Assembly: GCA_022495005.1 (NCBI GenBank)
Contig: JAGYXB010001412.1
Coordinates: forward strand, 1,054,001-1,118,000
Length of the DNA stretch: 64,000 bases
Source of the DNA: Rhyacophila brunnea
Taxonomy: Eukaryota; Arthropoda; Insecta; Trichoptera; Rhyacophilidae
Direction of reading: 5' to 3'
Positions 23,073 to 35,139 of the stretch are shown here, in pieces. How positions within the stretch are numbered: position 1 is the stretch's first letter; every line of letters begins with the position of its first letter. Both the position numbers and the translations under genes were made by a program. The notes under the pieces were generated by a model. That model worked only from the letters and a program-made list of their open reading frames with translations, made no database searches and had not been told where the DNA came from.

Positions 23073-23882
23073 GCTGATACTCATGACACTCTGAAATGTA
23101 TAACACAGCATTTAGAGAATTTACAAGTGGGCCTGAAAAAATATTCTGATTGAAATAAAAATATTGAATGGATAAAATATCCGTTCAACATTAATACAAT
23201 ATAAATGCTAGAAGGTTTATCGCATGCGGAAGAAGAGCAGTTTTTATAATTAGCTTCAGACGGATTCTTGAAAAATAAATATAAGGAGTGTACTTTAACA
23301 TCATTTAACATCATCACAAAAATTGTTAACACTTATTTTATGTCATGTCGTGAACGCTTTGAATTTATAATTTGTTATTTTCATTATATGTAAAACAAAT
23401 AAATTTGATTTTATTTGATCATTCTGGTTGCAAATGCAACATGTGTATCCAGTTTTAACAGAGAAAGTCCTGAAATACATCTTGCCTTTTCCAACTTCAT
23501 ATCTATGTGAAGTTGCTTTTTCAGGATTTGTAGAGATTAAGTCGAAAAAAGTAATAGGCTTTTGGATGTGGAACCTCATATCCATCAAATTGAAATTAAC
23601 AACCAGGGAACCAATAATTATGATGATCTGTCGTCTCAACATAAACAATTTTTTCATCCTTCTCATTGACATTAATGTTATTAATAATATTTTATTTATT
23701 TTATTATCTTATACAAATTTAATTTTTCGTTTATTATTATTTTGTTTATGTACCTACTAAAATGGAAAAAATAGGTATATTGTAATTGTTATTAAAGTAT
23801 ATGCATTTTTTTGATGATGGGTACTCAGTGTTACGAAAATTATAGAAGGGGTACACATATGTCGAAAGTTTGAGAAACACTG
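23073..23882 (+). mobile_element. hAT transposon remnant, interrupted by a retrotransposon tail
   Basis: The plus strand carries hAT transposase pieces: ITQHLENLQVGLKKYSD, then SHAEEEQFL and ASDGFLKNKYKE. After an inserted non-LTR tail come YPVLTEKVLKYILPFPTSYL, CEVAFSGF and KSKK. The right end is AAAGTTTGAGAAACACTG at 23865-23882, a classic hAT terminus. In-frame stops show it is dead. The left terminus was not found. Confidence 0.82.
23330..23420 (+). mobile_element. Non-LTR family 1 tail inserted in hAT
   Basis: TGTCATGTCGTGAACGCTTT and TTTATAATTTGTTATTTTCA match the last bases of the family 1 copies at 2650-2715 and 30290-30365. It separates two halves of the hAT transposase frame, so it landed after the hAT element. 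Confidence 0.7.
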
Positions 23883-24829
23883 GACTATTAGATATCACTG
23901 TCTTTTCCACAATACATTATCGTCCATACATACCTACAGTGATACAAATAATATAAAATAAGCAATATTATGGCACATTCTAAAGCGAATGTTATACATA
24001 TAAACACATTTTAAGGGTTTTAATTCAATCATTCAAATTCTACCCAGTGGCAATCTTAGCTACATCGAGTCTCAATTTCGTATAGACAGGTTTAGACGGT
24101 TTGGTGGTCCCTTTATGAAAAGTTAGTATTCGCGGATTTTTTATATTCTTTAATTATTTTATTACAATCAAGATGGTGAAAAATACTTTTTAATGTGTTG
24201 TTAATTAAGTTCTGACGTTGCGAAAATCGCACCAGTCTCATGGAAAACTGTCTGAAATCCACTATAATACACGAAATAACGTGTTATTAACGAAGTATAC
24301 CTGAGATGTACATTAAAATGATATACCAAATCATACCACAATATTATGACTTTTAGTAGGTAAATAGTTAAGAATGTACCTACCTAACATATATTATATT
24401 CGTGATACTTTTGCAAGGTATCGTAAGTACATATATTATTTTATCGTTAGTGAGCTCGCAAATAACCTCCAAGGACAACAGATCCTTTTATAAGTAAATA
24501 GAGACGTGACCTAAATGGCAAATCAAGCAAATACTCTCTTCGGAGGCACCCCGAAATTCCAAAATATTTTTATTTAACGGTATTTGTCAGATTGGATTAG
24601 GACTCGAATTAGAATTTTATACAGCTACCTTATATTACGTAATATAATTTTACTTATGAGTCGTGTAATTTATATGTGTTAAGGTACCTACTAGTTACGC
24701 AGATGTTTTGTACCGTGTCCGGAAAATTGAACGTATGCAGTTCGCCGTATCACACTTCAACGTGAAATGTTGTATCGGAAATATATGGTCGTATATTAAA
24801 GACCGTCCAACCTCTTTGGGACGTGTAGT

Positions 24830-25255
24830 CATGGCTCCCACATCCCGATGCGGGCCCCCAGGCTAGGAACTTTGGCGGGCCCCCTACCTGTTGTTAAGGT
24901 TAAAGGCAGTGTGACGATCTACAGTTGCATATTCCAAATGGTGTTCGAGGTGAAATTAAGGGTATTTTTAGCGATTTTTTTGTATTTTTTATACACCCAA
25001 TTTTTTGTTGCTATACACAATTATGATGGACTTGTCGAATATCAACAATAATAAAAATTGCATCGAACAACCACATATTATTATATGTTAGTATGCTTGA
25101 AGTGAAACAGCGCTGCAGGCGACATTTTTAAACTATTAGTGCAATTTTGTGTTGTGTGTTTATCTCACTTGGCTGGTCGATTTGCCACGCCGGGCCCACT
25201 TTAAGGCCGGACCCCCAGACTAGAGCCCTGTCAGCCCCCCCTAGTGGGGGCCACG
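24830..25255. mobile_element. MITE-B (hAT-like), copy with 8-bp target duplication
   Basis: Runs from CATGGCTCCCACATCCCG to TAGTGGGGGCCACG. Flanks are CGTGTAGT (24822-24829) and CGTGTATT (25256-25263), seven of eight identical. Body nearly collinear with 18694-19122. Confidence 0.85.
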
Positions 25256-25365
25256 CGTGTATTATGAATATATAATATAATATATAAATTAATGCATGTC
25301 TAAATAAAACACGGTTGTTGTCAGTTTATACTTTACAAGAAGCCAGCAACAAACAAATTTTGAAA

Positions 25366-25412
25366 ATAGCCGATATACCTACTGGATTATTTGTTAGGTT
25401 AGGTTAGGTTTT
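25366..25412. repeat. Half palindrome with TTAGG run
   Basis: TAGCCGATATACC, then TGGATTATTTGTTAGG followed by more TTAGG units. This equals one arm of the palindrome at 36879-36974 plus its loop. Confidence 0.55.
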
Positions 25413-25819
25413 CATTCTTGAATTCACGAATTTTGCCAAAATCAGTTATGATAATTGAATTAGTGTTCATATTGAATGTAATAAAATTGGAAACCGTGTA
25501 GTATGCAGTCATCTCTTTCTGATAAGAAAGCTCACGGTTAACTGTGCCACGGTGAAATGTTTTACGTACAATTTACATGTACCTAACCGCTTTGTACACA
25601 TTTCAATCTACTCTTCAAAGATATTTAAATGTACCTACAATATTTAATATTCTTTCGGTGTTTTATTAGGATAATGTAATATGTACTTATTCCTTTATGA
25701 CTGCAAAATGTAAATTTGCAAGAGAAAGCATAATATTCGCGTTAAAACAATGTAACTAACGTGAGAACTAAAAGCAAGAAAGTTTTTTTTTAGTAATCTT
25801 TATACTTCGTATATGCGGT

Positions 25820-27090
25820 GGTCCGCATCAGAGCTGTAAATATAACCATAATCGAAACCTGGAGTCATGATAACTGCATAATTATTTTGAAATCAGAACC
25901 GATAATTACGAATCTAGAGAACTCCGAACCGGAACCGATACCCTTTTAATATGTTGGGATTCCGAAGGTTCCATTATTATTTTTTAAATTTTATAATTTT
26001 ATTTTTATTCTGTTATTGTTTTGTATGTAATAATTAATTGTTGACACATTCCAGCATATTAGTTATCTAAAAATATGTTAACAATGGTAATATTAAGTAT
26101 CTTCTTCTTATTGTGCCATCCCCTAGCGGAGGTCGGCCATCATCAAGTCGATCTTATCTTTGTCGTCTGCTACCCGGAACAGTTCAGTGGAGCTGCACTC
26201 GTACCAATCACGGAGGTTCTTAAGCCACGAAATGCGGCGCCGTCCTCTGCTACGCTTCCCATCGATCTTTCCTTGAATGACAAGTTGGGGAATGCTGTAT
26301 TTTTGTTTTCTCATAATGTGGCCGAGGTACTGTAGTTTCCTGGTTTTGATACTACGTAGAACTTCTCGGTCCTTCCCCATTCGGTTGAGAACTTCAACAA
26401 TTGTCACCCGGTCAGTCCAAGGCATTTTGAGGATGCGTCTATACTGCCACATCTCGAAAGCTTCAGGTCTCCGTGACATCTCTTGGTTTAGCGTCCATAC
26501 TTCCATACTATAGAAAATAATTGAGAGCACATAACAACGTATCATACGCAGTCTCAGACCTAGGCTAAGACCTTGATTGCTAAGGAGGCGTCTCATTTTG
26601 AGAAAGGCGCTCCTTGCGATCTCAATTCTAGTTTTTACTTCCTGAGACTGGTCCCATTTCTCATTGACCCATGTATATTAACCCTTTGTATATTAAGTAT
26701 ACAAAGAGTTTTTACTAATGTGTTTGAATAACCTATACATTGTGGTGTCCACACTCCACAATATATTATACAGTAGTCTGTCACAATAAATAATGGTATA
26801 GACCGGTATTATTTGATATTTAGGTAAACAAATTATTGGTCTTTTAATAACACGAACTGGATCCCAGAAGCAATGTTTTGATTTTTAATTTGATTTATTG
26901 AACCTCAATCGATTTATTCTCTGGAACCGGAATGATAACGTAAGCTTGTAACCAGAGTTAGAACCACCAACATTTTTAATGGTTCCATTCCGGTTTGGTT
27001 CCAATGGAAAAATCGTAAGTGTTTCGGATCCATGGTTAGGTTCCATTAAGTTAAAAATTAGAACCCCGGTTTCAGGATCCAGTTTCGGTG
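25820..27090. repeat. Degenerate GGTTCC-rich element split by a retrotransposon
   Basis: Both sides of the RT insertion at 26101-26689 carry scattered GGTTCC/GGAACC and AACCGGAAC words, for example GAACCGGAACCGATACCC near 25930 and GGTTCCATTCCGGTTTGG near 26980. The margins resemble inverted ends, but I could not fix the exact termini. Confidence 0.4.
26101..26689 (-). mobile_element. Non-LTR retrotransposon RT C-terminus, well preserved, with target duplication
   Basis: The minus strand is open from about 26672 down to 26123. Blocks in order: IEIARSAFLKMRRLLSN, MIRCYVLSIIFYSMEVWTL, MWQYRRILKMPWTDRVT, EVLNRMGK, RKLQYLGHIMRKQKYSIPQL, QGKIDGKRSRGRRRISWLKN and LRDWYECSSTELFRVA. This is the region after the catalytic reverse-transcriptase core in RTE-like insect elements. 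ATATTAAGTAT stands at 26090-26100 and again at 26690-26700, an exact 11-bp duplication. The copy is 5'-truncated and looks young because the frame is intact. Confidence 0.9.
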
Positions 27091-27841
27091 CTTTAAATAA
27101 CCTATATACCTACTTACCGAATATATCGACCTACTTAGTCATATGTGTATAATGCACTTTTTAATTCATTTTCAAAAGTCAAAAACTACCTATTTTTGCA
27201 AAGTGCTTTATCAGGTGGAGCATATTGACATCATATTTTGTATGCTGTCAGCAGCAAGAGTAAAAAATAGTTTTACAATACGTCTAAATTTATAATAATA
27301 TATCAATAATTAATTGGTATTTTATAGAACTTCGTCATAGTTCAGGGTTGCAGTTTCATTGTTCCAAATTCCGATTGGGGTTCTATATCCAGCACACGGA
27401 GAATAAAATTAACCTAGTCTGAACTTTGCCAGCACAGAAGCTGACAAACGCTGTCTTGTCGAAAACATGTATGATCATGCACGATTAAAAGAACTGGTAG
27501 GTTACATATAACACCCGTTTCCCTAAATCCTCAAAAATAGTGTTTTTGCATTTATTACAACACGTCTTTCAAAATACACAGCAAACGGTCGTACCTATCT
27601 GAACTCTAGTCGGATAATATTAACGGCTAATATTATTTTAGAACTTAATATTAGTTTTTGGGTTATAGGTAATGGAATGTTAACTATAATAATAATATGT
27701 GTGATCATATCGAAGTTTGATCGATGAACGTGTTCCATGAACGCACATTTTATTTTAATAATTATTGTAAGTTTTATATTAGAATATTAATTTTTCATTA
27801 CAAAGAAGAAAACCCTTATTTGACATCGAGGCATTGAGGGA

Positions 27842-28076
27842 CAGCACTCGAAATGGAGAATTTTACGAACCGAAGCGCTCGGTAATTTTATAAAAATATT
27901 AACATAGTTATATAATTTTATGTGTTTTATAAAAATAAGTGTGTGATTTTTTGTTATATTATGGCCATTCTAGCTCAAATGGTAAAATTATTTTTTCCAT
28001 GAGATGGAACGACAATGTTGCCAATTTTACGACCCGGAACGGCGCTCCGGTGCGTTCCGGTCGATTTCGAGCCCTG
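27842..28076. mobile_element. MITE-E (hAT-like) with exact 8-bp target duplication
   Basis: Begins CAGCACTCGAAATGG and ends GATTTCGAGCCCTG. TTGAGGGA flanks it at 27834-27841 and 28077-28084. Length 235 bp, no coding sequence. Possible relatives of its ends are at about 35140-35687. Confidence 0.85.
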
Positions 28077-28094
28077 TTGAGGGATACATTATAC

Positions 28095-28669
28095 CAGGGG
28101 CGAAGGGCGGAGGTAGGCTGTTAAGATCCACCATAAATATTGCACTCTAACATTTGTCAGTCATACATATTTGTTTTCATTGAAATAAGACTACAATTTA
28201 CAGATGGTGTTGGTTAGTTTTTAAAATTCAATTAAACCCTGCGAAAACCAAGGCATAGTAGATAATTAATAGTCAAAAAATACTCGTCTATCTATAAAAT
28301 ATCTAAAACTATGCAATTAAATCATTGGATATCTTATAGATAGAATAATAATTTTGTCTATTATAGTTTGGTTTGATAGGGCTTAATTAATTTAAAAAAA
28401 TATGAACCAACAATATGTGTAATATGTATTCTTAATACAACGAAAACCAAATAAGTATGGATGAAAAAGTGTGCACAATTTTGTCGAATCGCCCAAAATA
28501 TACCAAAACTATTACGGTTTGGTTTAGGCTGGGTTTATTTTTTTTTTAGAAACTAACCAACACCATCTGTAAATTGTTCTTAGTTCAATAAAAACAAATA
28601 CGTATGACAAAATTTAATGTGCACTATTTATGGCGGATCTTAACAGCCTACCTCCACCCTTCGCTACTG
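28095..28669. mobile_element. MITE-A (hAT-like), copy 3 with exact 8-bp target duplication
   Basis: Left end CAGGGGCGAAGGGCGGAGG, right end CACCCTTCGCTACTG. CATTATAC stands on both sides (28087-28094 and 28670-28677). The interior has four alternating inverted modules, including GGCATAGTAGATAATTAATAG and its inverted counterpart TATTATAGTTTGG-like block. Confidence 0.9.
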
Positions 28670-29033
28670 CATTATACAAACCCATAAAATAACAAAACTA
28701 ATTTATTAAAAACTGTATACATAATAGTTCATTGGTATTTATTAAATCTCTTTTAATATTATTAACAATCTATGTACAGTCATCATAAGCTTCGTCAATC
28801 TTGTTGACAAAACAAATAAGTAATAAAAAGCTCGTCATTGACATCTTCTATTGAATCAAACATAGATGTCACTGTTGTAAATAATATTAAATAATTTAGT
28901 AATAATTATTATTAATTGTTTTTTTAAACGGTGTGTTTAGGTAAAATTATAATTTATTCTCCTTGAAATTTTTCCAAGACACCTAGTGACGGAATTACGA
29001 AACACGCAGTTACATAATATTATAATAAACATA

Positions 29034-29618
29034 CTCTAAGATTCTGGATCTCTCTTTTACTTAGGGTCCATGTTTCACACGCATATGTGATCACGGGAAG
29101 CACACACTGGTTGAACACTTTGCGCTTTAGGCACAGTGGAATGTCACCTTTGAAGATATTATTCAGGCGTCCAAAAGCACTAAAAGCTTTATTCTGCGAA
29201 GAATTTCATCAAATATACATCCATCTATAGACACTAACTTACTTTGTTGCTTACTCAGTATGGAGAGGTGCATGCTGGGCATAACGCGAAAGGACAAAAA
29301 GAGGAATGAGTGGATAAGGAAGCAGACAAGGATTTGCGATACAATAGTGCTTATTAAAAGCTTTAAATAGAAATGGGCTGGACACATAGCTCGAAGAAGA
29401 GACAATCGTTGGACAAATCTAGTCATCCAGTGGTATCCAAGAAGTACAAAACGTCCGCAAGGTAGACCTAGAGGACGCTGGATTGATGAAATGATAAAGT
29501 TCTGCGGAAGTACGTGGCAACGCAATGAACAGGACCGAGAGAAGTGGAAGCAGCTTGGAGGGGCTTTCATCCAAAGTGGATAGATTCAGGCTGATGATGA
29601 TGATAATGATGATGATAG
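29034..29618 (+). mobile_element. Non-LTR retrotransposon 3' end with inverted 5' part (GAT-tail family)
   Basis: 29041-29253 encodes on the minus strand DEILRRIKL, SAFGRLNNIFKGDIP, LCLKRKVFNQCVLP and ITYACETWTLSKRE. The next part of the same protein is on the plus strand from 29255: MERCMLGITRKDKKRNEW, KWAGHIARRRDNRW, RPQGRPRGRWIDEMI and EKWKQLGGAFIQSG. A GAT-rich tail follows. TAAACATA occurs at 29026-29033 and again at 29619-29626. This is the structure made by twin priming. Confidence 0.85.
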
Positions 29619-29767
29619 TAAACATAATAAAATTAATCTATCCAAAGATAAATAAAATTTTACTTACAATGCGTTATTTTTATCAATGAAAAAACGCAAT
29701 AGGTTTAGGTATAAGAAAACTTGTTCTCAATGAGACTTGAACTCATGGAGAAAGCTCAGCCTACCTG

Positions 29768-29835
29768 GAGGCATGTAACGGAAAAATACGAAGCTTGCGA
29801 TTTGAGACAATTTGTTGATAATGTGGATAAGAAAT
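29768..29835 (-). repeat. Dispersed repeat S1, reverse copy
   Basis: Reverse complement of the S1 core (AAAAATACGAAGCTTGCG, TTTGAGACA). A possible B-box-like GAGTTCAAGTCTC lies just outside on the minus strand at 29729-29755. Confidence 0.5.
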
Positions 29836-29866
29836 ATATTTTTTATTAAATTCTAAAAGATATCTA

Positions 29867-30365
29867 TCAATATTTGGCAATGTATTTTTTTCACCTTATA
29901 CAATATGGTGTTAATGAGAACTCTGCCATTTTTGGTGGTATTGACTTGTATGCCCCTGATAACTATCTTAGAAATCGGGAGCATCAGTTGTATGTTTTCC
30001 CAAGGTGCCGAACTAACCTGCCATTGGTGTTGCCAATTGGGAGCGCAATAACTTCTGTTCAACCAAATCGCTTCGGTTGTTGACATAAATTATTCCACCT
30101 ACGTGAGGATGAGTATAGGTGGGCGTTGTTTTATAAATTCTCAAAATAGGCCCACTTAGCTCATTCGGTGTGCTTCCATGCTTTATAATTTTTATACCTT
30201 TTACTAGACTGTTTGTGTGACACTGTTTTTTTGTGATACTGCATATATTTATTTCTTCTTTACACTGTTTTAATACTATTTCTTTGCTTTCAAATGTCAT
30301 GTTGTGAACGTCTTAAATTTATAATTTGTAATGTTCACCGTATGTAAAAATAAATAATTTTGAAT
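29867..30365 (+). mobile_element. Non-LTR retrotransposon 3' end, family 1 (copy C)
   Basis: The plus strand carries NENSAIFGGIDLYAPDNYL and CRTNLPLVLPIGSAITS. The 3' UTR TGTCATGTTGTGAACGTCTT ends in an AATAAATAATTTTGAA tail. It matches copies at 1160-1535 and 1960-2715. Confidence 0.8.
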
Positions 30366-30971
30366 TTGAATTACTTATATTATTTTGAATACTGAGTAGG
30401 ATATGTTTATCATTAAAATGTAGTATATTAAGTTTTTTTTCAAATACAGCGAAAGTATTTTTGAATAATTCGTAATTATTTGAATATTATAAATTCTATA
30501 TTTATTAAAAAAAAAAACTTTCTTCTTATTTAAAAATCTTTTTATTTTTCTTTAAAAATTATATTATGTACCTACTATAACTTGAAATCCTTTTCCACTA
30601 GATGGTGGGTATCTAATATCCATTACGATTACACCGTATAAAATTGAGAAATACTTCTGTGAATGTGTGTTATTCAACTTGCAACATTAAATTTATGACG
30701 AATACTATATATTTTTGACTTTTATAAAATTGATTGATTCCAGCTGCACTTTCGTAGATATTTTTATAATAAGAATAATATTTGTATTTGAGAAAGTTTT
30801 CGTGTTTACGTTCGCTCGTTCTTGGCAGCAGCTAGAATGCTCTTCTACCGTTGCAATGAATTTGATTGTGGTGGCACAATTGAATATTATAGAACAGCTC
30901 ACTACGTAGGCTCATAAATATAATAAATTATTATTGTACATATTAAATTCTAATAACATATACCTATATAT

Positions 30972-31730
30972 TAGTGGTGGCCAAGCCGTGGCACATGCGC
31001 CAAATGTGGCGCATTGGATGATTACAAGACGTGGTGCATTGCAACTGGGCGCCTACTTATTCTTTTGAAGTAGGCGCCATAACTGTATCCATCTTTATAT
31101 TTTCAACACCTGAGTGCTCTCAGTTCAAGTCATACAGCCAGAATTTTTGCAAAAAGTTATCTACGTCGCTTTGGATCGACATACAAATGTGCACAAGCAT
31201 TTTCATCCATGAAATTGATTAGAAGCAAAACAAGGTCGTGAATAACTGATTAAAATTTGAAGAATTCTCTTCTGCTTTCAGTAACAAATTTAACACCAAA
31301 CATTGAAAGACTAGCGAAATTCCAAACGCTCAAAAGCTCTGTGCTCCATCCCGCTCAGAGCTCTCTATCTCTCTCTCATTACCTCCAACAAATGTGATCC
31401 AGAGTTATCTTCACCAAACGGCGCCTCTCCGGCAGCTGTAGTACCATCAGCGGGGTCCACGACAGCGATCACCCTCTCGTCCAAGAGATCATTTCTGACT
31501 ATTTTAGATTGGTGCTCCAATAAACGTGTGGTTTTTGAACTGGTATAAATTAATTAATTTAATTGCGTGATTGAGTTATTCCTTTTTCTCCCCTCAGCAA
31601 AGCATATTATCCTACCCCTATCCCTATTTTCAAACCCCAACCGTGAATGTAAGAAGGTAGAAAATGTGGTTGAGTTGTATGGCGCATCTGAACTCGTCTG
31701 TGAAAAAAAAATCAAAAGGTTGGCTTGTCA
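30972..31730 (+). mobile_element. hAT transposon remnant (ZBED-like), copy B
   Basis: Left end TAGTGGTGGCCAAGCC. The body parallels copy A at 3539-4263, with the same untranslated tail (ACCATCAGCGGGGTCCAC, CTCTCGTCCAAGAGAT). Most of the transposase is deleted, leaving only remnants near TTGGATCGACATACA. The right terminus is eroded after AAAAGGTTGGC. Confidence 0.8.
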
Positions 31731-32059
31731 TGATGAAAGAACTAAAGATGAATGAACTGCAATAAATTACGTTGTAAAACTGAAAGTAATAATTTGGTTA
31801 CCTACATATACGAATAGAATGTATTACCTTCTTACAAAGTCAGATCATAGATTGGTTAATGTTATTTAACGATTTTTAAATTATTCTAAAATAAATATCA
31901 TTGCGCAGATCAGCTGATACTTTAGTATGATTAGGTTACCATTATTATTTTATCTACATACAAAACTGAATAAAAAAAAGTAAGTATATAGTATGAAAGT
32001 CGTTAGGTACGTTAAATATTTAATAACCAGTTAGTAGGTATCGTATTATATTACAAAAG

Positions 32060-32175
32060 ATGCCAACCAGCTGCTAAAAATCAGGAACTGGAAAATACGT
32101 GCGAAGGACCGTTCCGGCTGGAGGACGGCGGTGTGGGAGGCCAGGGCTCGACTTGAGCTGTAGCGCACTCGAAGA
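32060..32175 (+). mobile_element. Non-LTR retrotransposon C-terminal scrap
   Basis: The plus strand reads ANQLLKIRNWKIRAKDRSGW, then VWEARARLEL and a stop. It resembles the end of the HIGL-stop family at 4360-4480 and 48195-48320. Confidence 0.5.
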
Positions 32176-32211
32176 AGAAGCAGAAGTAGGTATCGTAAAT
32201 AATATTGCAGC

Positions 32212-32797
32212 TAGAGTTTTTATATATTCATAGGTATTTCCCGAGAAAATCTCAATCACGAGATTCGGGATTTCCAGAAAAGAATTCTCGAGATATCGGG
32301 TAATTTAAAAAAAAAATCTGTAGAAATCCTAAAATCAGTGTAAAAACAGACGAATTCCAAAAATTTTATTTATGTATGAAGACAAACAAAATAGAAGTAG
32401 GAAAACATTAATAATTCAAAACATTACTTATTAAAATAGTATTTCAAAAAAGATAGATTGTCAATCGCTGCGTCAGCTGACAATCGCGAACGCTTTCGAG
32501 ACACAAAATTCCCTGATGTTACAAAAATTGCGCTCATTTTGAGTCGACGTTGGCTTAATTGTGTTAAATGCCCCGATCAGTCTTTGAACGTTTTGTGTTC
32601 CCTTTCCACTTTTTTCATATAGAAAATCGTTTTTTTAAATTAATATCTGATAATAAAAAAACCCAAATCCCGAGAAAAGATTCTCGAGATCCGGGATTTC
32701 CCGAAATGTTATAAATTTTGGTTCTCGAGATTCGGGATGGAAAATCTAGAAAATTTCTCGAGAATTCCCGTCGGGAAATTCCCGAAACCCAACTCTA
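32212..32797. mobile_element. MITE-F (hAT-like) with exact 8-bp target duplication, rich in CTCGAGA
   Basis: Starts TAGAGTT and ends AACTCTA. ATTGCAGC flanks both sides (32204-32211 and 32798-32805). Near both ends are repeated GGGATTTCC/GGAAATTCCC and TTCTCGAGA words. No coding sequence. Confidence 0.85.
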
Positions 32798-32939
32798 ATT
32801 GCAGCTAACCGTTACTTAGGTAAATCAAGTACAATAGATTGATTTTGCTAATGGTATTTTATGAATATGCATGCCTATCATTTAACTCTTATGTAGTGAT
32901 TAAAGAATTAATAATATCATTGCCTACTATTAATAGAGG

Positions 32940-33617
32940 CAGGGCCGGTCACAGTAGATGCGGGGGCCGGGGATCGTTCAAATTTTGTTACCTATTTTTT
33001 TTTTGTTTATGATAATACATCGGGATTAGTATAAATTCTTATCGATTAAGCCGGCATTATCTGGGATCTGTAGGGAATTTTACCAAAATCCTCAAGGGAG
33101 TATTTCTTAAATAGGTATGTGTTTTATTTATATGGTAAAGTCAATAAGTTGATAATGATGAAACTTTTCCTTTTCAGTTTTTTGTGAAATTATGAGTTTT
33201 CTTTCTATTGACCCTAAAATGGTGGTCCATAACTGTTTTGGAAAATTTTCTAGTCAATTAGGTAACGAAAAATGAAAGCATACATAATATTATATACTAT
33301 GTACGCGTGTTATTTAATATGATGAATGAACATAAAATACATAATGTTAACGTCAAATCGTATTGTCGTATATTGAATGGCACGAAGGCTGATACAAATG
33401 TAGTATTCAACAAATCTCTTTCAAGAATTTTAAATATATATTATGTTCGATAGATGGATACCTATTATATTAGGTATCTATAATATTAGTAAATATCTAC
33501 GTGTATTTGTTCACAATGTGCAATAAAAATATTTAAAGATATATATATTATATGAATTTGGGATTAGTCGGCATTTTGGGATATCTTCCATTGTACCTCA
33601 GAACCAATTCGGCCCTG
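32940..33617. mobile_element. TIR element with CAGGGCCGG ends, no target duplication seen
   Basis: Left CAGGGCCGGTCAC, right AATTCGGCCCTG. CAGGGCCGG is a common hAT terminus. The flanks AATAGAGG and CTCAAGAT do not match, so either the duplication has decayed or the ends come from different copies. Confidence 0.5.
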
Positions 33618-34178
33618 CTCAAGATTAAAAATATTAAGTAAAAATGCACTTATGGTAGGTGTATTTTTATTATTATTGTTCACATTTTAATGATGGCTGT
33701 TCACAATTTGCCTGAGTTAGACGGATGTACGTTTAATGTGGTGCTCACCAATGTGAAGAGAGGCGGCAAATGTTTACATACATACGATACATATTCTACT
33801 CTATTCAACAGTGGTGGTTATTGGTACGCGGATGTCTGAGGAGCTGACATGTTTAGAGGCACACCTGTGAAAAAAATTCCTGAACTATAAACCCCTATTG
33901 CAATATGTATTACAATAATGAATACAATAATAGTTAGGTTGCCAGGATTTTTTATGCTTAATTTTTTAAACTTTACTAACATATCGATACTTTTTTATAA
34001 AGTGAGGTTAAGGTAAAGGTAAAGTTCGTGGATAATCGTCACTGCTCTTCAAAGTTGTTATATATGTATTCATTCCATTATTCACCGCCTTTACTAATGT
34101 GCCATCCCTATGCAATGCATGACCTGCATACCTCCACGTGACGTTACTGCATTTTACCGGTAACCGGATAAAACAGAA

Positions 34179-34366
34179 CATGACAAAACAGAACAGCCAG
34201 GGGCCAGCCATATTTTAAATTTTTTCAATTTTTAAGCGAAATCATCAACTGTTTATTAGGAAGAATACATTATTTTTACAAAACCGTTGTTTTGAAAATA
34301 ATGCAGTTTTTTATATAAAATAAAATGAATGTTTGATTTTTCCCCTGGCTGTTCTGTTTTGTCATG
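34179..34366. repeat. Perfect 25-bp inverted repeat
   Basis: 34179-34203 and 34342-34366 are exact reverse complements, centred on CAGAACAGCCAGGGG. The spacer is 138 bp. It may be the core of a hairpin element. Confidence 0.75.
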
Positions 34367-35139
34367 GAACCCATTTTACAGTAGGCGCCTTCTTATAAAT
34401 TACAAGAATCTAGGAAGATGCCTATCTATTCAATTCACATTAATTGATTAGATATCTCATTGAAACAATCAAAACGACGATACTATCCATATCATCAATT
34501 TCTAATATATATTTTTTTTATATATAATATCTACTTACATCACATTGATTTAAATTTTACAATGCCGTATCTTCTGATAATGATAATTTACGATTTCAAT
34601 GATAGTGATGCTACGATGTGTTATTAATTAAATTGTTTTTTTTATTAACATAATATAAAAAAAATATTAATAATTAGTACCGGTTGCCTGCCCTGCAACT
34701 TTGAATGCACTTATTTGATATCGCAATGCAGTTTATCACATTTCGCCGCGTGGAGGCGCTAACACACCTTTTAATTCCATTTTGTGTACGAGGTAAGACG
34801 TCTTTTTGGCAAGTTGGTGTAAAATATTAATAATTAATTACTTAAATCGACATTATTCGCTGTTTGCTGAATCATTTATCTCCGTGTTAATTCTATTTAT
34901 GGCATTTTTGGCGGGACTCAGTGGCGTATACCAGTTACATAATCACATTTGTGCGAGCGCTGTTCGTCTCAGTAAAGTTTTGTTCTCGTTTTGAGGTTAT
35001 ATAAAACTTGTACTTTGTATCTTTCATAGAGATGGGCGATCAAAATATATACATTGCATTTTATTCGCGAATAATTTGATTCTATTTCATACTATATGTC
35101 ATATTATCACTTTGCAATATACGATGTGAGTAAATTTAA

